Assembly (NCBI GenBank): GCA_937916135.1
Contig: CALFTQ010000035.1
Span: forward strand, 1-8,727
Direction of reading: 5' to 3'
Source: an uncultured Verrucomicrobiales bacterium
GTDB lineage: Bacteria > Verrucomicrobiota > Verrucomicrobiia > Verrucomicrobiales > Akkermansiaceae
Length of the DNA stretch: 8,727 nt
The notes under the pieces are model-generated. The model was given only the letters and a program-made list of their open reading frames with translations. It made no database searches and was not told the DNA's origin. Every line of letters begins with the position of its first letter. Position 1 is the stretch's first letter. The position numbers were made by a program, and so were the translations under genes. Below, in pieces: positions 1 to 7,327 of the stretch.

Positions 1-69
1 TGTCCATCACCACCAATACGGATAACACATCAATCTTTAATTGCCGGAGCAATAAGCCACAAAAAGCGC

Positions 70-98
70 TTCACAGCCCTGAGCGGGTGTGTTAGGAT
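70..98 (+). promoter_or_regulatory. Possible sigma-70-type promoter of the Nudix gene
   Basis: TTCACA at 70-75 and TAGGAT at 93-98 are separated by 17 nt, and a TGn extension (T90, G91) precedes the -10 element. The -35 matches consensus at 5 of 6 positions and the -10 at 4 of 6. Transcription would then begin near position 105, which is the A of the preferred ATG, so the message would be leaderless or nearly so. The same bases (TAGGA, 93-97) could instead be a Shine-Dalgarno sequence for that ATG. Both readings cannot hold together. No better promoter was seen in 1-69. Confidence 0.3.
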
Positions 99-104
99 GT
101 GCCC

Positions 105-710
105 ATGTCACGTTACAATGGAGAACAGGTACTGGTCGTCCCCCGCGAAGCATTTGAGGCCGTGGGCGCATTCAATGGAGTGCGGCTGAACCCGCAGGAC
201 TACCTCACTGCTTTCCTGCAGCCCGGGGTAGCCCGCTATATGGACCGCGAGCTCGCTGAGCAGAGCCCGCAGTTCAAGCAGCTCATCACCTACGCCATCT
301 TCTGCCACCAGGGGCGCATCCTGGCCTATGCCCGCACCTCCAAGGGCGGCGAATCCCGCCTGCACAACAAGATGTCCCTGGGTATCGGCGGCCACATCAA
401 CCCCATCGATGGCCTCACCGATTCCATTTCCACCTACCTCGCCGGCATGGAACGCGAAATCCGCGAGGAAATCACCTTCACCGGCTCCGCCACCCAGGAG
501 CTCTTCGCCATCATCAACGATGATACCAATGAAGTCGGTTCCGTACACCTCGGCTTCGTGCACCGCTTCGAGCTGGACGATGACCATGTAGCCCCGAATG
601 AGAAAGCCTTGGCCGACCTCGCCTTCCGCACGCTGGATGAACTCGCAGGCCCGCTCTACGAATGCCTCGAAACCTGGTCTGCCATCTGCGTGGATGCCCT
701 CAAGGCCTGA
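105..710 (+). CDS. Nudix-family hydrolase (predicted MutT-type phosphoesterase)
   Basis: A cytoplasmic protein of 201 residues with no signal peptide. Residues 61-76 form a strand-rich entry to the Nudix fold, followed by a GIGGHINP motif (93-100) typical of the predicted phosphoesterase branch of the MutT family (COG4112-like, from memory). The Nudix box lies at 103-125: G103, then R117-E118-I119-R120-E121-E122, which supplies the metal-binding REUXEE core. Two consensus positions differ: the first Glu is Ser109 and the late Gly is Thr124. The family hydrolyses nucleoside diphosphates linked to another moiety; the substrate cannot be read from the sequence. The start at ATG 105 is preferred over the in-frame GTG at 99 because AGG at 94-96 is too close to the GTG but 8 nt from the ATG. 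A strong hairpin follows the stop, so it is probably a separate transcription unit from the downstream operon. Confidence 0.88.
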   Translation: MSRYNGEQVLVVPREAFEAVGAFNGVRLNPQDYLTAFLQPGVARYMDRELAEQSPQFKQLITYAIFCHQGRILAYARTSKGGESRLHNKMSLGIGGHINPIDGLTDSISTYLAGMEREIREEITFTGSATQELFAIINDDTNEVGSVHLGFVHRFELDDDHVAPNEKALADLAFRTLDELAGPLYECLETWSAICVDALKA

Positions 711-725
711 CTTCCCGTCCTATCT

Positions 726-765
726 CATTTTCGCCGCGCTCTAGTGATGGAGCGCGGCGAAAATG
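726..765. terminator. Perfect 16-bp hairpin at the gene boundary, likely terminator
   Basis: The left arm (726-741, CATTTTCGCCGCGCTC) is the exact reverse complement of the right arm (750-765), with an 8-nt loop. It begins 15 nt after the Nudix stop codon. The stem is GC-rich in its upper part with four A-T pairs near its base, which points to a transcription boundary. The order is reversed from a standard intrinsic terminator, however: the T run is in the left arm and the A run in the right arm, and no real T tract follows on either strand. A terminator is the simplest reading. An RNA-stabilising stem or a protein-binding palindrome is also possible. Confidence 0.5.
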
Positions 766-777
766 TTTGCAGGCAAC

Positions 778-794
778 AAAAAAAACGATTTTTT
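778..794. other. A8-CGA-T6 tract in the operon leader
   Basis: A run of eight A (778-785), then CGA, then six T (789-794), lies between the 726-765 hairpin and the first gene of the operon. In otherwise GC-rich DNA this is an abrupt AT-rich island. It could be an UP-element-like stretch, part of the operon promoter or intrinsically bent DNA. It could also fold as a short A/T hairpin. No convincing -35/-10 pair was found between 766 and 832, so the operon promoter cannot be placed. Confidence 0.3.
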
Positions 795-832
795 CTCAAT
801 AAAGAAGCACAGCAGAAACGTCTATCCGGTAT

Positions 833-2005
833 ATGAATGCAGCTCTCAACATCTGTTCCCTCATCATGGCAGGAGCCGTGCTCCTCTGCCAGCCCGTCAG
901 AGCAGAGGACACCCTTCCCCCCGAACAGCAGGCGCTTATTCAGCATTTCCACAGCACTGTATCCACGCTGGGCGAAATCATGGTTCAAGCCCGCACCGCC
1001 CTGAAAGCCGCTACCGACACCGCCGGTGCAGATGCCGCAGCACCCGCTGTTGCCGCTGTCTGCCAGGCAGAGAATGCGGTGAGCGAAACCGCCGCTAAAC
1101 TGACCGGGGCAGGATTGAGCGTCAGCACCCTCTACAAGCAGGGGAATCTGGCAAAAGCCATCAGCAGTCTGCCCATCGCTGCGTACAATGCCGATATCCA
1201 ATCAGCCCTGGCAAACGGGTGCCACGGCAGCCTGAAACTCTACCTGGCCATCACGGGTGGCACCTGCACCGAGGCGGCATTGCAGGATACCCTCAGCGAG
1301 CAGGATAAGGCAGACCTGGCCGAAATTGAGCGCGTGCTCGCCTCCATCAAAGAGATTTGCCCGGTCTCCCACTGGCGCCCGCTGGAGCATGAGTTTGTGC
1401 AGCGGTTCGATGCTTCGCTGCCCGCTGCGGAGCGTCTGCAGAAGCGCCCGCTGACCACCATGCTGCTGCACCGCTTGCTGGAGCAGAATGCCCAGTGGCT
1501 TTTCCGGCTCGCTAACAAGGAGTTTCATCACAATGGCAACATGGAAGAGCGCTTCCTGCTCCACCCGCAGAACTACATCGGCCAGTGGTACGAGGCTCGC
1601 GCCTTCAGCGACTATTTCTACAGAAAGGCTGACTCCCTGAACCTCAACAGCGCCACTGCCCGTGGCAAAGCTATCTGGGATGCAGCCGAACCACGCCTGG
1701 CCGAGCTGCGCAAGAAGTACGACCTGGGCCCCGGCGACGGCCGCACCCGCGAAACCGCCTTCGATATCCCCGCCGGGATAAAGCCGGAGGATTACAAACG
1801 CTTTGTGAATGAAGTCACGCAGGCGCTTTTCGGTGAACGAGCCATGCCCAGCAGCCTGTGGTCGAGATCGGTGAGCAAGAATGGGCGGTACGTAGTTCAC
1901 GGGCTCATCATGGTGGGGCGCCCCAGAGACCTCAACCGCAACAACGACAGCCACATCATCATGCCCTGCTATTTTAACCTGAACCGGAAGGAGAACGAAA
2001 AATGA
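833..2005 (+). CDS. Exported helical protein of unknown function, first gene of operon
   Basis: A 390-residue protein that I do not recognise. The N-terminus has a hydrophobic stretch (about residues 6-19) and a likely signal-peptidase I site after V22-R23-A24. The n-region lacks Lys/Arg, and there is no lipobox at C19 because the -1 residue is Leu. The mature part looks mostly helical: an Ala-rich segment (50-110) is followed by charged amphipathic helices (155-235) and an aromatic-rich stretch (245-263, including W252, Y253, Y261, F262, Y263). The last 40 residues (350-380) look strand-forming. Five cysteines remain after cleavage (77, 130, 145, 176, 379), so disulfides are possible if it is periplasmic. 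No good Shine-Dalgarno precedes ATG 833; an ATG at 837 is out of frame. Its stop overlaps the next start (ATGA), so the two are translationally coupled. The codon-aligned antisense frame is long and open, which supports real coding on this strand. Confidence 0.85.
   Translation: MNAALNICSLIMAGAVLLCQPVRAEDTLPPEQQALIQHFHSTVSTLGEIMVQARTALKAATDTAGADAAAPAVAAVCQAENAVSETAAKLTGAGLSVSTLYKQGNLAKAISSLPIAAYNADIQSALANGCHGSLKLYLAITGGTCTEAALQDTLSEQDKADLAEIERVLASIKEICPVSHWRPLEHEFVQRFDASLPAAERLQKRPLTTMLLHRLLEQNAQWLFRLANKEFHHNGNMEERFLLHPQNYIGQWYEARAFSDYFYRKADSLNLNSATARGKAIWDAAEPRLAELRKKYDLGPGDGRTRETAFDIPAGIKPEDYKRFVNEVTQALFGERAMPSSLWSRSVSKNGRYVVHGLIMVGRPRDLNRNNDSHIIMPCYFNLNRKENEK
1988..1993 (+). promoter_or_regulatory. 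Strong Shine-Dalgarno for the second operon gene
   Basis: AAGGAG lies 8 nt before ATG 2002 and inside the end of the preceding gene. It fixes the start of the 350-residue protein. It is the only textbook ribosome-binding site among the five operon genes; the others have weak or no visible purine-rich motif. Confidence 0.75.
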
Positions 2006-3054
2006 AACATTTCCTGGTCCTGCTGCTTTGCCTGCTGCCGGTGGCGCATGCCGCTGGCGGCGGATACGCCACACCGGCAGACTTCGGCTACCCGCCCCTC
2101 TCGCTGGAGCCGCCGCAATACCTCAGCCCCGCTACCGAGCGGGAGTGGCACATCACCGGGCAGCCGGCCCTGCGCGCCACGCTGCAGGGAATCAGGGGCA
2201 GATGGGGCAACGAGGCCACCATCATCCTGCGCACCCCCACGGGGAGGGATAGGGCCGTGCCCGCCTATGCCCTCAGCAATGCCGACCTCGATGCCGTCAG
2301 CGACTGGCTCAAAAAGAACAACTTCGAGGAATTCGAAACCTTCCGCGAAGGCACAAGCCTGGTGCATGTCCACTCCGTCATCCCCGTGGGCAAGGAATAC
2401 TATGTCAACCTCATCATGACCGATGGCTCGCGCATTGCCCTGCGCACCAATGCCGAACCGGCCAACCGCGAATTTGCCATCAAGCAGCCGCCCAATGCCT
2501 TCCAGGTGACCGATGCCACGCTGGAAATGCTGCGCCGCCACAGCCAGCGCAAGCCGGAAAACAAGCCGGAACTGCCCATAGCCAGCTCGATTGATGAGGC
2601 CACCCTCTACGCCGCCACGCATGATGTGGGCATAGCGCTCTTTCACCTGAACCGCCGGGGCGGAGCCATCGACCTGGCCTTCCGGCACTATCTGGCAAAC
2701 AAACCGGAACTGGTGGCCCAGTGGGCGCAGCACTTTGTATTCCTGATGGCCTACAGCGATGAGCACGGCATGTACCCGGCAGAATGCCACGATGGCGACT
2801 TCACCCTGGCACTCACGCACGGTTTCCAGGGCACGCATCCAGTCGAACTGTGCAACACCAGCTCGCTGCACAACAAGCTACGCTTCGCCTGGCTCACCAA
2901 CACCTCCTATCTCGGCTTCACCGTCTATCTGCACAACAGGCTCTCCGGCAACCCATACCAACGGACAATCACCACGCTCAATCACGGGGGCAACGTCAGC
3001 GTAGACAGTATGTTGCGCCTGCGGGACAATCAGTTCAACCTCTTCGGCTACTAA
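2002..3054 (+). CDS. Exported protein with SHD1-like and thioredoxin-like domains
   Basis: A 350-residue protein. The signal peptide spans residues 1-18 (M-K-H start, Leu-rich core, A-H-A cleavage motif). Residues 47-105 resemble the SLA1 homology domain 1 (SHD1) found widely in Planctomycetes and Verrucomicrobia: R47-E-W49 opening, an L-x-G-I turn, strands around a TPTGRD turn, then V-P-A-Y-A-L-S-N-A-D. A strand-rich middle (about 125-150) contains Y133, Y134 and DGS. Residues 194-260 look like a thioredoxin fold of the kind seen in DUF255-like proteins: a helix after S195, a hydrophobic strand, then W241-A-x-x-F and a following strand. The usual CXXC redox motif is absent, so reductase activity is unlikely. 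The same three-part order recurs at the C-terminus of the next gene product. The ATGA overlap with the upstream gene and a strong Shine-Dalgarno support the start. SHD1 is a peptide-binding domain in yeast Sla1; a binding role here is inference. Confidence 0.88.
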   Translation: MKHFLVLLLCLLPVAHAAGGGYATPADFGYPPLSLEPPQYLSPATEREWHITGQPALRATLQGIRGRWGNEATIILRTPTGRDRAVPAYALSNADLDAVSDWLKKNNFEEFETFREGTSLVHVHSVIPVGKEYYVNLIMTDGSRIALRTNAEPANREFAIKQPPNAFQVTDATLEMLRRHSQRKPENKPELPIASSIDEATLYAATHDVGIALFHLNRRGGAIDLAFRHYLANKPELVAQWAQHFVFLMAYSDEHGMYPAECHDGDFTLALTHGFQGTHPVELCNTSSLHNKLRFAWLTNTSYLGFTVYLHNRLSGNPYQRTITTLNHGGNVSVDSMLRLRDNQFNLFGY

Positions 3055-3074
3055 GCCCAGCACACCCTGCCACG

Positions 3075-6000
3075 ATGAAGAAACACCTCGCAAAACTGCT
3101 TCTCTGCCTGCCCGCCACCCTGAGCGCGGCAGATGAATACTTTGAATATGACCTCTACCCCGATTGCCGCAAAATCACCCCGGCCGAGGTAGACCCGCGC
3201 GACTGGTTCCCGGACGCGACCGATAATGAACGGAAACGCATGCGCCAGAACAGCCGCCAGCACTACACGGACGCACGGACCATGGCCGAACGCCTGCTGG
3301 CCAACCCGCAGGATGACGATGCCTTTGTGGCGCTTACCCCGTACGCCAAACACATCAATGCGCTGGTCGAGGAAATAACGGGCAGCTCACGGGAGAACCG
3401 GAAGAAGCTGGCCACCCTGCTGAATTTCCGCCGGATATACGATGTGCCCGGGATATCTGATGCCCGCCTGCTGGCGCTGAACGATAAGCCCCGGCCGGAG
3501 TTCATCATCCGCTTGCGCGACATGCTCCGGACCGGACAGTCGCGGGAACAGAGCATCCGCCTGCTCTACAGCATGCTCGAGCACGATAAGGAGCTCAATC
3601 ACTCGGAAATCGACATCATCTGCCGCGGGCTTCAGGCCTGGTGCGGGGTCAGCAGCAGCCACCGCCCCGCCGGTGCCGTGGCGCGCCTCTACCTGCGCGA
3701 GTTCCGCGGCGGCAAGGAAGTGCAGCTTTCCTCCCCCGTGGAGCACGATATCACCGTGCATTACCCGCACCTGCGGCGCTTTGTCTCGGCAGAATGCGCC
3801 ATCAACGGCACCGTGGCCAAGATGCTCACGTTCGAAATGAACTGGAACACCCGCGCCCTCAACCGCCTGCTCTGGCGAGCCCCGGAAAAAGCCGTCATCC
3901 TGGCCCGCCACATGCAGAAACCCGGCTACGACCTGCTGGAGCACAAGCCGGAGGCACTGCGCCGCTATATGCGTTTCTGCGGCATTGCCCAGTACCGCGA
4001 CCTGGCACTGGAAGTGCCGGAGTGCTGCACCACCGCGCTCAACGCACACGAACATCCCGGTGAGAGCGAGGCCGCCCGGCAGGTCAGGGAGCAGGCCTCC
4101 CAGCTCCCGCCGCTGCTGGCACCGCTGGCGCCGCGCTGTCTGCTGGCACTGGGGCAGCGCGACCTGAGCATCTGGCAGCCGGCCACACTCACCCCGCATG
4201 CCGATATTTCCCCCGCCTGGCCCGATGCCTCGGCCGTGCAGCTTCCCCACTGGCAGAACAGCCTGCTGGGGCTGGATGAAGGGGCGGATATACAGGCCGC
4301 TTTCGGTAAGGAGCTGGAGCAGCTCGCCGGGCATATCAACGCCGTGAAAAAACACCGCGGCACCGGTTGCCTCCTGGCCAATGCTCTGTATGAATGCGAG
4401 CGAGTGCGCCCCGACCGCCACGACCTCATCACCCCGGTCTATGTGCGCATTGCCCTGCGTTTCGAACAGGACGGCGTCACCCTCAGCTACCTGCCGGAGG
4501 ATGACAGCTTCGGCATCACCAGCGATGAACCGTTCGATATTGCAGACCCCATCCTGCGCACAGCCCTGCATCTCATTCCCCAGCACCTGCACCGGCTCAC
4601 CCTCCAGCTGGCCCTGCTCGAAAAAGAAGGACGCCTCGATGAACTGGAGCAGGCATGCAGCCGGCTGGCCCGCGTGCTCAACCGCAGCAACCTCTGGCCG
4701 CTGGTCATCTGCCAGCGCGAGCTGCGCGGCTTCAGCACCCGGGCCCTGCTCACCCTCTTTGCCCACTACGAAGGCGAGGATGATGCCCTCTTTGACTACG
4801 GCGAAGCCATGGGGCTGCGCCACGAAATGAGCATTGCCCGCCTGGGGCATGAGGACGAACTGGGTGAGAACCTGCTGCGCGCCGCAGCCATCAGCGGTGC
4901 CCTGCCCGCCACGGCAGAGGAAAAGCAGGCCGCCATAGCCGCCTTCATGAACCTGGCCCGGGAGCATGCATACGATGCCGACCCACGCCTGACCGGCGGG
5001 GTGCTGCTGCACCTGCTGCGCTGGGGCATCTGTGAACCGGTCATGCAGTGGCAGGAATGCCCTGCCCGCTATTTCCAGGGGCTCTACGCCACCAACGGCC
5101 TGCGCCTCATCCGCGCCTTCATGCAGAAAGGCGCCCGCCAGGACGCCGAGCGCCTGCTGGCCGCCATGGCAAGCGATGCCGATACCGACACCACGCCCGC
5201 CTACCGGCTGGCCGCCGCCCTGCTGGCGAAAGATGCCGCCACGGCAGCGCGGCTGCGCAAAGACGCCCTGCTCATGGCCATGCTCCACCGCTACATCGAC
5301 TACACCACCTATGCCGATTACCTGGCCGAGCTTGCCGTAGAAGGCGACCCGCAGAACAACATCATGCGCACCGAGCTCATGTTCAGCAACGGGCGCTCTG
5401 CCGGGCTCAGCCCTGAACTGGGCTTCCGCTACGCGCACAACGGGCGCTGGCAGGCCGCCCATTTCGTCTTTGAATACATGCTCACCCAGGGGCTCACCAC
5501 CATCACCCCCTACGGCACCGTGCCCGACCAGGCGCACATGTACTACTACCGGGCATTTGCCGATATATGCCGGGCCAGAGCCGAAAACTCCCCCGGGCTG
5601 GCAGAAAAGGCACTGGCGGCGCTGGCCGGCACCCCGGCTGAGGCCACAGCAAAAGAGCTCATGCAACTCCCCGCCGGCAGCGGGCCGGAAAACGCGCAGG
5701 CCTCCCCTGTCCGTCCGGCCGCCACTCCGGCAAATGACCTGCTGGCAGCACTGCCCTCCCGCGAATGGAAGCTCAAGAACGGCACCACCCTGCAGGGGCA
5801 GCTCATTTCCCTGGGGCGTGGAAAGTTCATAGGCCTGCGCCTGGCAGACGGCAGTGCCCGCATCATCCCCATGGGCGAAATCGCCGGAAACGAACGCCCC
5901 TATTTCAACAACTGGAGCCAGGCCAACGGCATCCGCACCTGGGAGCATCGCCCCTCCGAAACCAATCTGAACTACCGCGTCAAGACAAGCGGCCGCCCCA

Positions 6001-6629
6001 TCTATTCCATGCCCGATTTCGAACACCCCGGCGCCTGGTATATGGCGGTGGTGGATGAAACCGGCAGCGTTCACTGGTTCCGCACCTGGGGGCTCACCGG
6101 CCAGTCTGCCGAACAGGCCACCGCCTTCTGCAGCAAGCCGGAAAACCGTCTGGCACCGGAACTGCGCCTGGCAGACAGCCCCCAGCAGGCCCTGGCCATG
6201 TCGAAGGAGCACCGGCTGCCCATTCTGCTGCTCAGCAGCATCCCCAACATGGAAAGCCGGGAAATCAAGACCCTGTACCAGTACTTGCAGCTCCACCCGC
6301 AAGCCGCCGGAACCTGGGCAAAGCAGTTCATCATCCTGCCGGTCACACCGCCCATGGGCAAAGAACGGCCATTGCGCTATTCCGAACAGCAGCGCAACGA
6401 ACTCCTGGCGCTGGAGCGTGAGTTCACCCCCGGAGTGAGCGCCGAAAACTCACACACCGCCCGCATGCTCGATGCCGTCCTGAAAAGCAACGAGACAGCC
6501 ATCATCTGCCTGCTCTCCCCGGATGAGGTATGCAGCTACACCCTGGCCCTGGATACAACCGTGGCGCCGGAAAAGCTGCTTCGCAACGGCCCGCCAATAC
6601 CCGCCCCGGCACCATCACAGAAGCCATGA
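3075..6629 (+). CDS. Giant exported helical-repeat protein with SHD1-like and thioredoxin-like tail
   Basis: A protein of 1184 residues. ATG 3075 is chosen because a clean signal peptide follows it (MKKHLAK start, Leu-rich core, cleavage near residue 18); the frame is open upstream to 2784, but that part overlaps the preceding gene. Residues about 30-860 are helical, with TPR-like helix pairs recognisable near 505-535 and 784-805; individual repeats are too divergent to count by eye. A Pro/Ala-rich linker (866-895) leads to an SHD1-like domain (896-947: R896-E-W898, L-x-G-Q-L, LADGSAR, I-P-M-G-E-I). A strand-rich middle (about 975-1005) and a thioredoxin-like domain (1032-1165; W1081-A-K-Q-F) without CXXC complete it. 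This tail parallels the 2002-3054 product. It starts 20 nt after the previous stop without a visible Shine-Dalgarno and ends in an ATGA overlap with the PDZ gene. Its role is probably scaffolding in the envelope; no catalytic motif was seen. Confidence 0.9.
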   Translation: MKKHLAKLLLCLPATLSAADEYFEYDLYPDCRKITPAEVDPRDWFPDATDNERKRMRQNSRQHYTDARTMAERLLANPQDDDAFVALTPYAKHINALVEEITGSSRENRKKLATLLNFRRIYDVPGISDARLLALNDKPRPEFIIRLRDMLRTGQSREQSIRLLYSMLEHDKELNHSEIDIICRGLQAWCGVSSSHRPAGAVARLYLREFRGGKEVQLSSPVEHDITVHYPHLRRFVSAECAINGTVAKMLTFEMNWNTRALNRLLWRAPEKAVILARHMQKPGYDLLEHKPEALRRYMRFCGIAQYRDLALEVPECCTTALNAHEHPGESEAARQVREQASQLPPLLAPLAPRCLLALGQRDLSIWQPATLTPHADISPAWPDASAVQLPHWQNSLLGLDEGADIQAAFGKELEQLAGHINAVKKHRGTGCLLANALYECERVRPDRHDLITPVYVRIALRFEQDGVTLSYLPEDDSFGITSDEPFDIADPILRTALHLIPQHLHRLTLQLALLEKEGRLDELEQACSRLARVLNRSNLWPLVICQRELRGFSTRALLTLFAHYEGEDDALFDYGEAMGLRHEMSIARLGHEDELGENLLRAAAISGALPATAEEKQAAIAAFMNLAREHAYDADPRLTGGVLLHLLRWGICEPVMQWQECPARYFQGLYATNGLRLIRAFMQKGARQDAERLLAAMASDADTDTTPAYRLAAALLAKDAATAARLRKDALLMAMLHRYIDYTTYADYLAELAVEGDPQNNIMRTELMFSNGRSAGLSPELGFRYAHNGRWQAAHFVFEYMLTQGLTTITPYGTVPDQAHMYYYRAFADICRARAENSPGLAEKALAALAGTPAEATAKELMQLPAGSGPENAQASPVRPAATPANDLLAALPSREWKLKNGTTLQGQLISLGRGKFIGLRLADGSARIIPMGEIAGNERPYFNNWSQANGIRTWEHRPSETNLNYRVKTSGRPIYSMPDFEHPGAWYMAVVDETGSVHWFRTWGLTGQSAEQATAFCSKPENRLAPELRLADSPQQALAMSKEHRLPILLLSSIPNMESREIKTLYQYLQLHPQAAGTWAKQFIILPVTPPMGKERPLRYSEQQRNELLALEREFTPGVSAENSHTARMLDAVLKSNETAIICLLSPDEVCSYTLALDTTVAPEKLLRNGPPIPAPAPSQKP

Positions 6630-7327
6630 AATTTCACTTATCCCTCCTGTTCACCCTCGGGCTGCTTCCCGCCGCTGCGGCACCGGCGCTGCTGGGGCTG
6701 CGGGCCGAACCCACGGAACAAGCCGTGCAGCAGAGCTTTGCAGCGCAGATCCCGGCAGGCACCGGGCTGACGGTATACCAACTCACCCCCGGCACACCGG
6801 CTGCAAAGCAGCTGCAACGGGGCGATGTGCTGCTGCAGGCAGACGGCGCACCGCTGCACAGCCCGAAAGAGCTGGCAGACATCGTGCGCCGCAAACAGGC
6901 CGGCGACACCCTGCACCTCGTGCTGCTGCGCCACGGTGCGCGCCTGGAGCTCACCCTGCAACTGGCAGCCCGCCCTGAGCAACCGGTGCTGAGCCACGGG
7001 CAGCAATTGGAACTCAACCGCCTGATTCTGCTGCTTGTGCCCCATGGCGAGGCCGTGGTGGATACCCCGGCTGTCCGCCGCCAGATGCTGGCGCTCAGCA
7101 CCTGCGGAATCGCCAGCAAAGATGAATACGCCACCTGCACCCTGCATCTGCGGCACGAGCGCTACCTCATCACCATCTCCTCGACCGAACGCAGCCTGAG
7201 CATCACCAGCAACCACCCGGAAGTGCCGGATGCCCACCTGCGGGCTGACTTCTACCGGCGCGATACCGAGCGTCTGCCCGAAAAGCTGGAACAATTACTC
7301 CTCAACGCAGAATACTACCGCCCATGA
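6626..7327 (+). CDS. Exported PDZ-domain protein without protease domain
   Basis: A 233-residue protein. The signal peptide is 1-19 (MKFHL start, Leu/Phe core, A-A-A cleavage). Residues 22-115 form a bacterial HtrA-type PDZ domain: LGL at 23-25, GLTV at 47-50, P-G-T-P-A-A at 55-60, then the hallmark Q-R-G-D-V-L at 64-69, a D-G turn (73-74), the helix carrying K81-E-L, and a closing strand near 96-113. The chymotrypsin-like protease normally attached to HtrA PDZ domains is absent, so this is a stand-alone peptide-binding protein. Residues 118-233 are strand-rich and unrecognised. An upstream in-frame ATG at 6530 was rejected because it overlaps the previous gene by about 100 nt and would bury the signal peptide. 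Both ends are ATGA overlaps, so it is tightly coupled to its neighbours. No Shine-Dalgarno is visible. PDZ domains usually bind C-terminal or exposed peptides; the partner is unknown. Confidence 0.92.
   Translation: MKFHLSLLFTLGLLPAAAAPALLGLRAEPTEQAVQQSFAAQIPAGTGLTVYQLTPGTPAAKQLQRGDVLLQADGAPLHSPKELADIVRRKQAGDTLHLVLLRHGARLELTLQLAARPEQPVLSHGQQLELNRLILLLVPHGEAVVDTPAVRRQMLALSTCGIASKDEYATCTLHLRHERYLITISSTERSLSITSNHPEVPDAHLRADFYRRDTERLPEKLEQLLLNAEYYRP

Noticed and set aside
3..95. Possible tail of an upstream gene (frame open from 3 to TAG at 93-95)
   Set aside because: It is only about 30 codons, with no recognisable composition or motif. Another frame is equally open, so there is no support for coding.
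99..104. GTG start of the Nudix gene at 99
   Set aside because: It would add only two residues, and the AGG at 94-96 is too close to serve it. ATG 105 has better spacing.
1202..2074. Minus-strand 290-codon frame opposite the first operon gene
   Set aside because: It is codon-aligned with the sense gene, it runs across a sense gene junction, and its translation shows no domain.
2600..2800. Active thioredoxin in the 2002-3054 product
   Set aside because: The region has the fold pattern but no CXXC or other paired cysteine at the expected position, so it is called thioredoxin-like only.
2784..3074. N-terminal extension of the giant gene starting at 2784
   Set aside because: It overlaps the well-supported gene ending at 3054, has low-complexity composition, and would bury the clean signal peptide that begins at 3075.
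3387..6302. A 971-codon open frame on the minus strand
   Set aside because: It is exactly codon-aligned with the sense gene at 3075-6629 and is explained by avoidance of TTA/CTA/TCA codons. Its product is Gly/Val/Gln/His-rich with no recognisable domain or signal.
6530..6625. N-terminal extension of the PDZ gene
   Set aside because: It overlaps the end of the previous gene by about 100 nt. The ATG at 6626 gives a proper signal peptide and an ATGA overlap.
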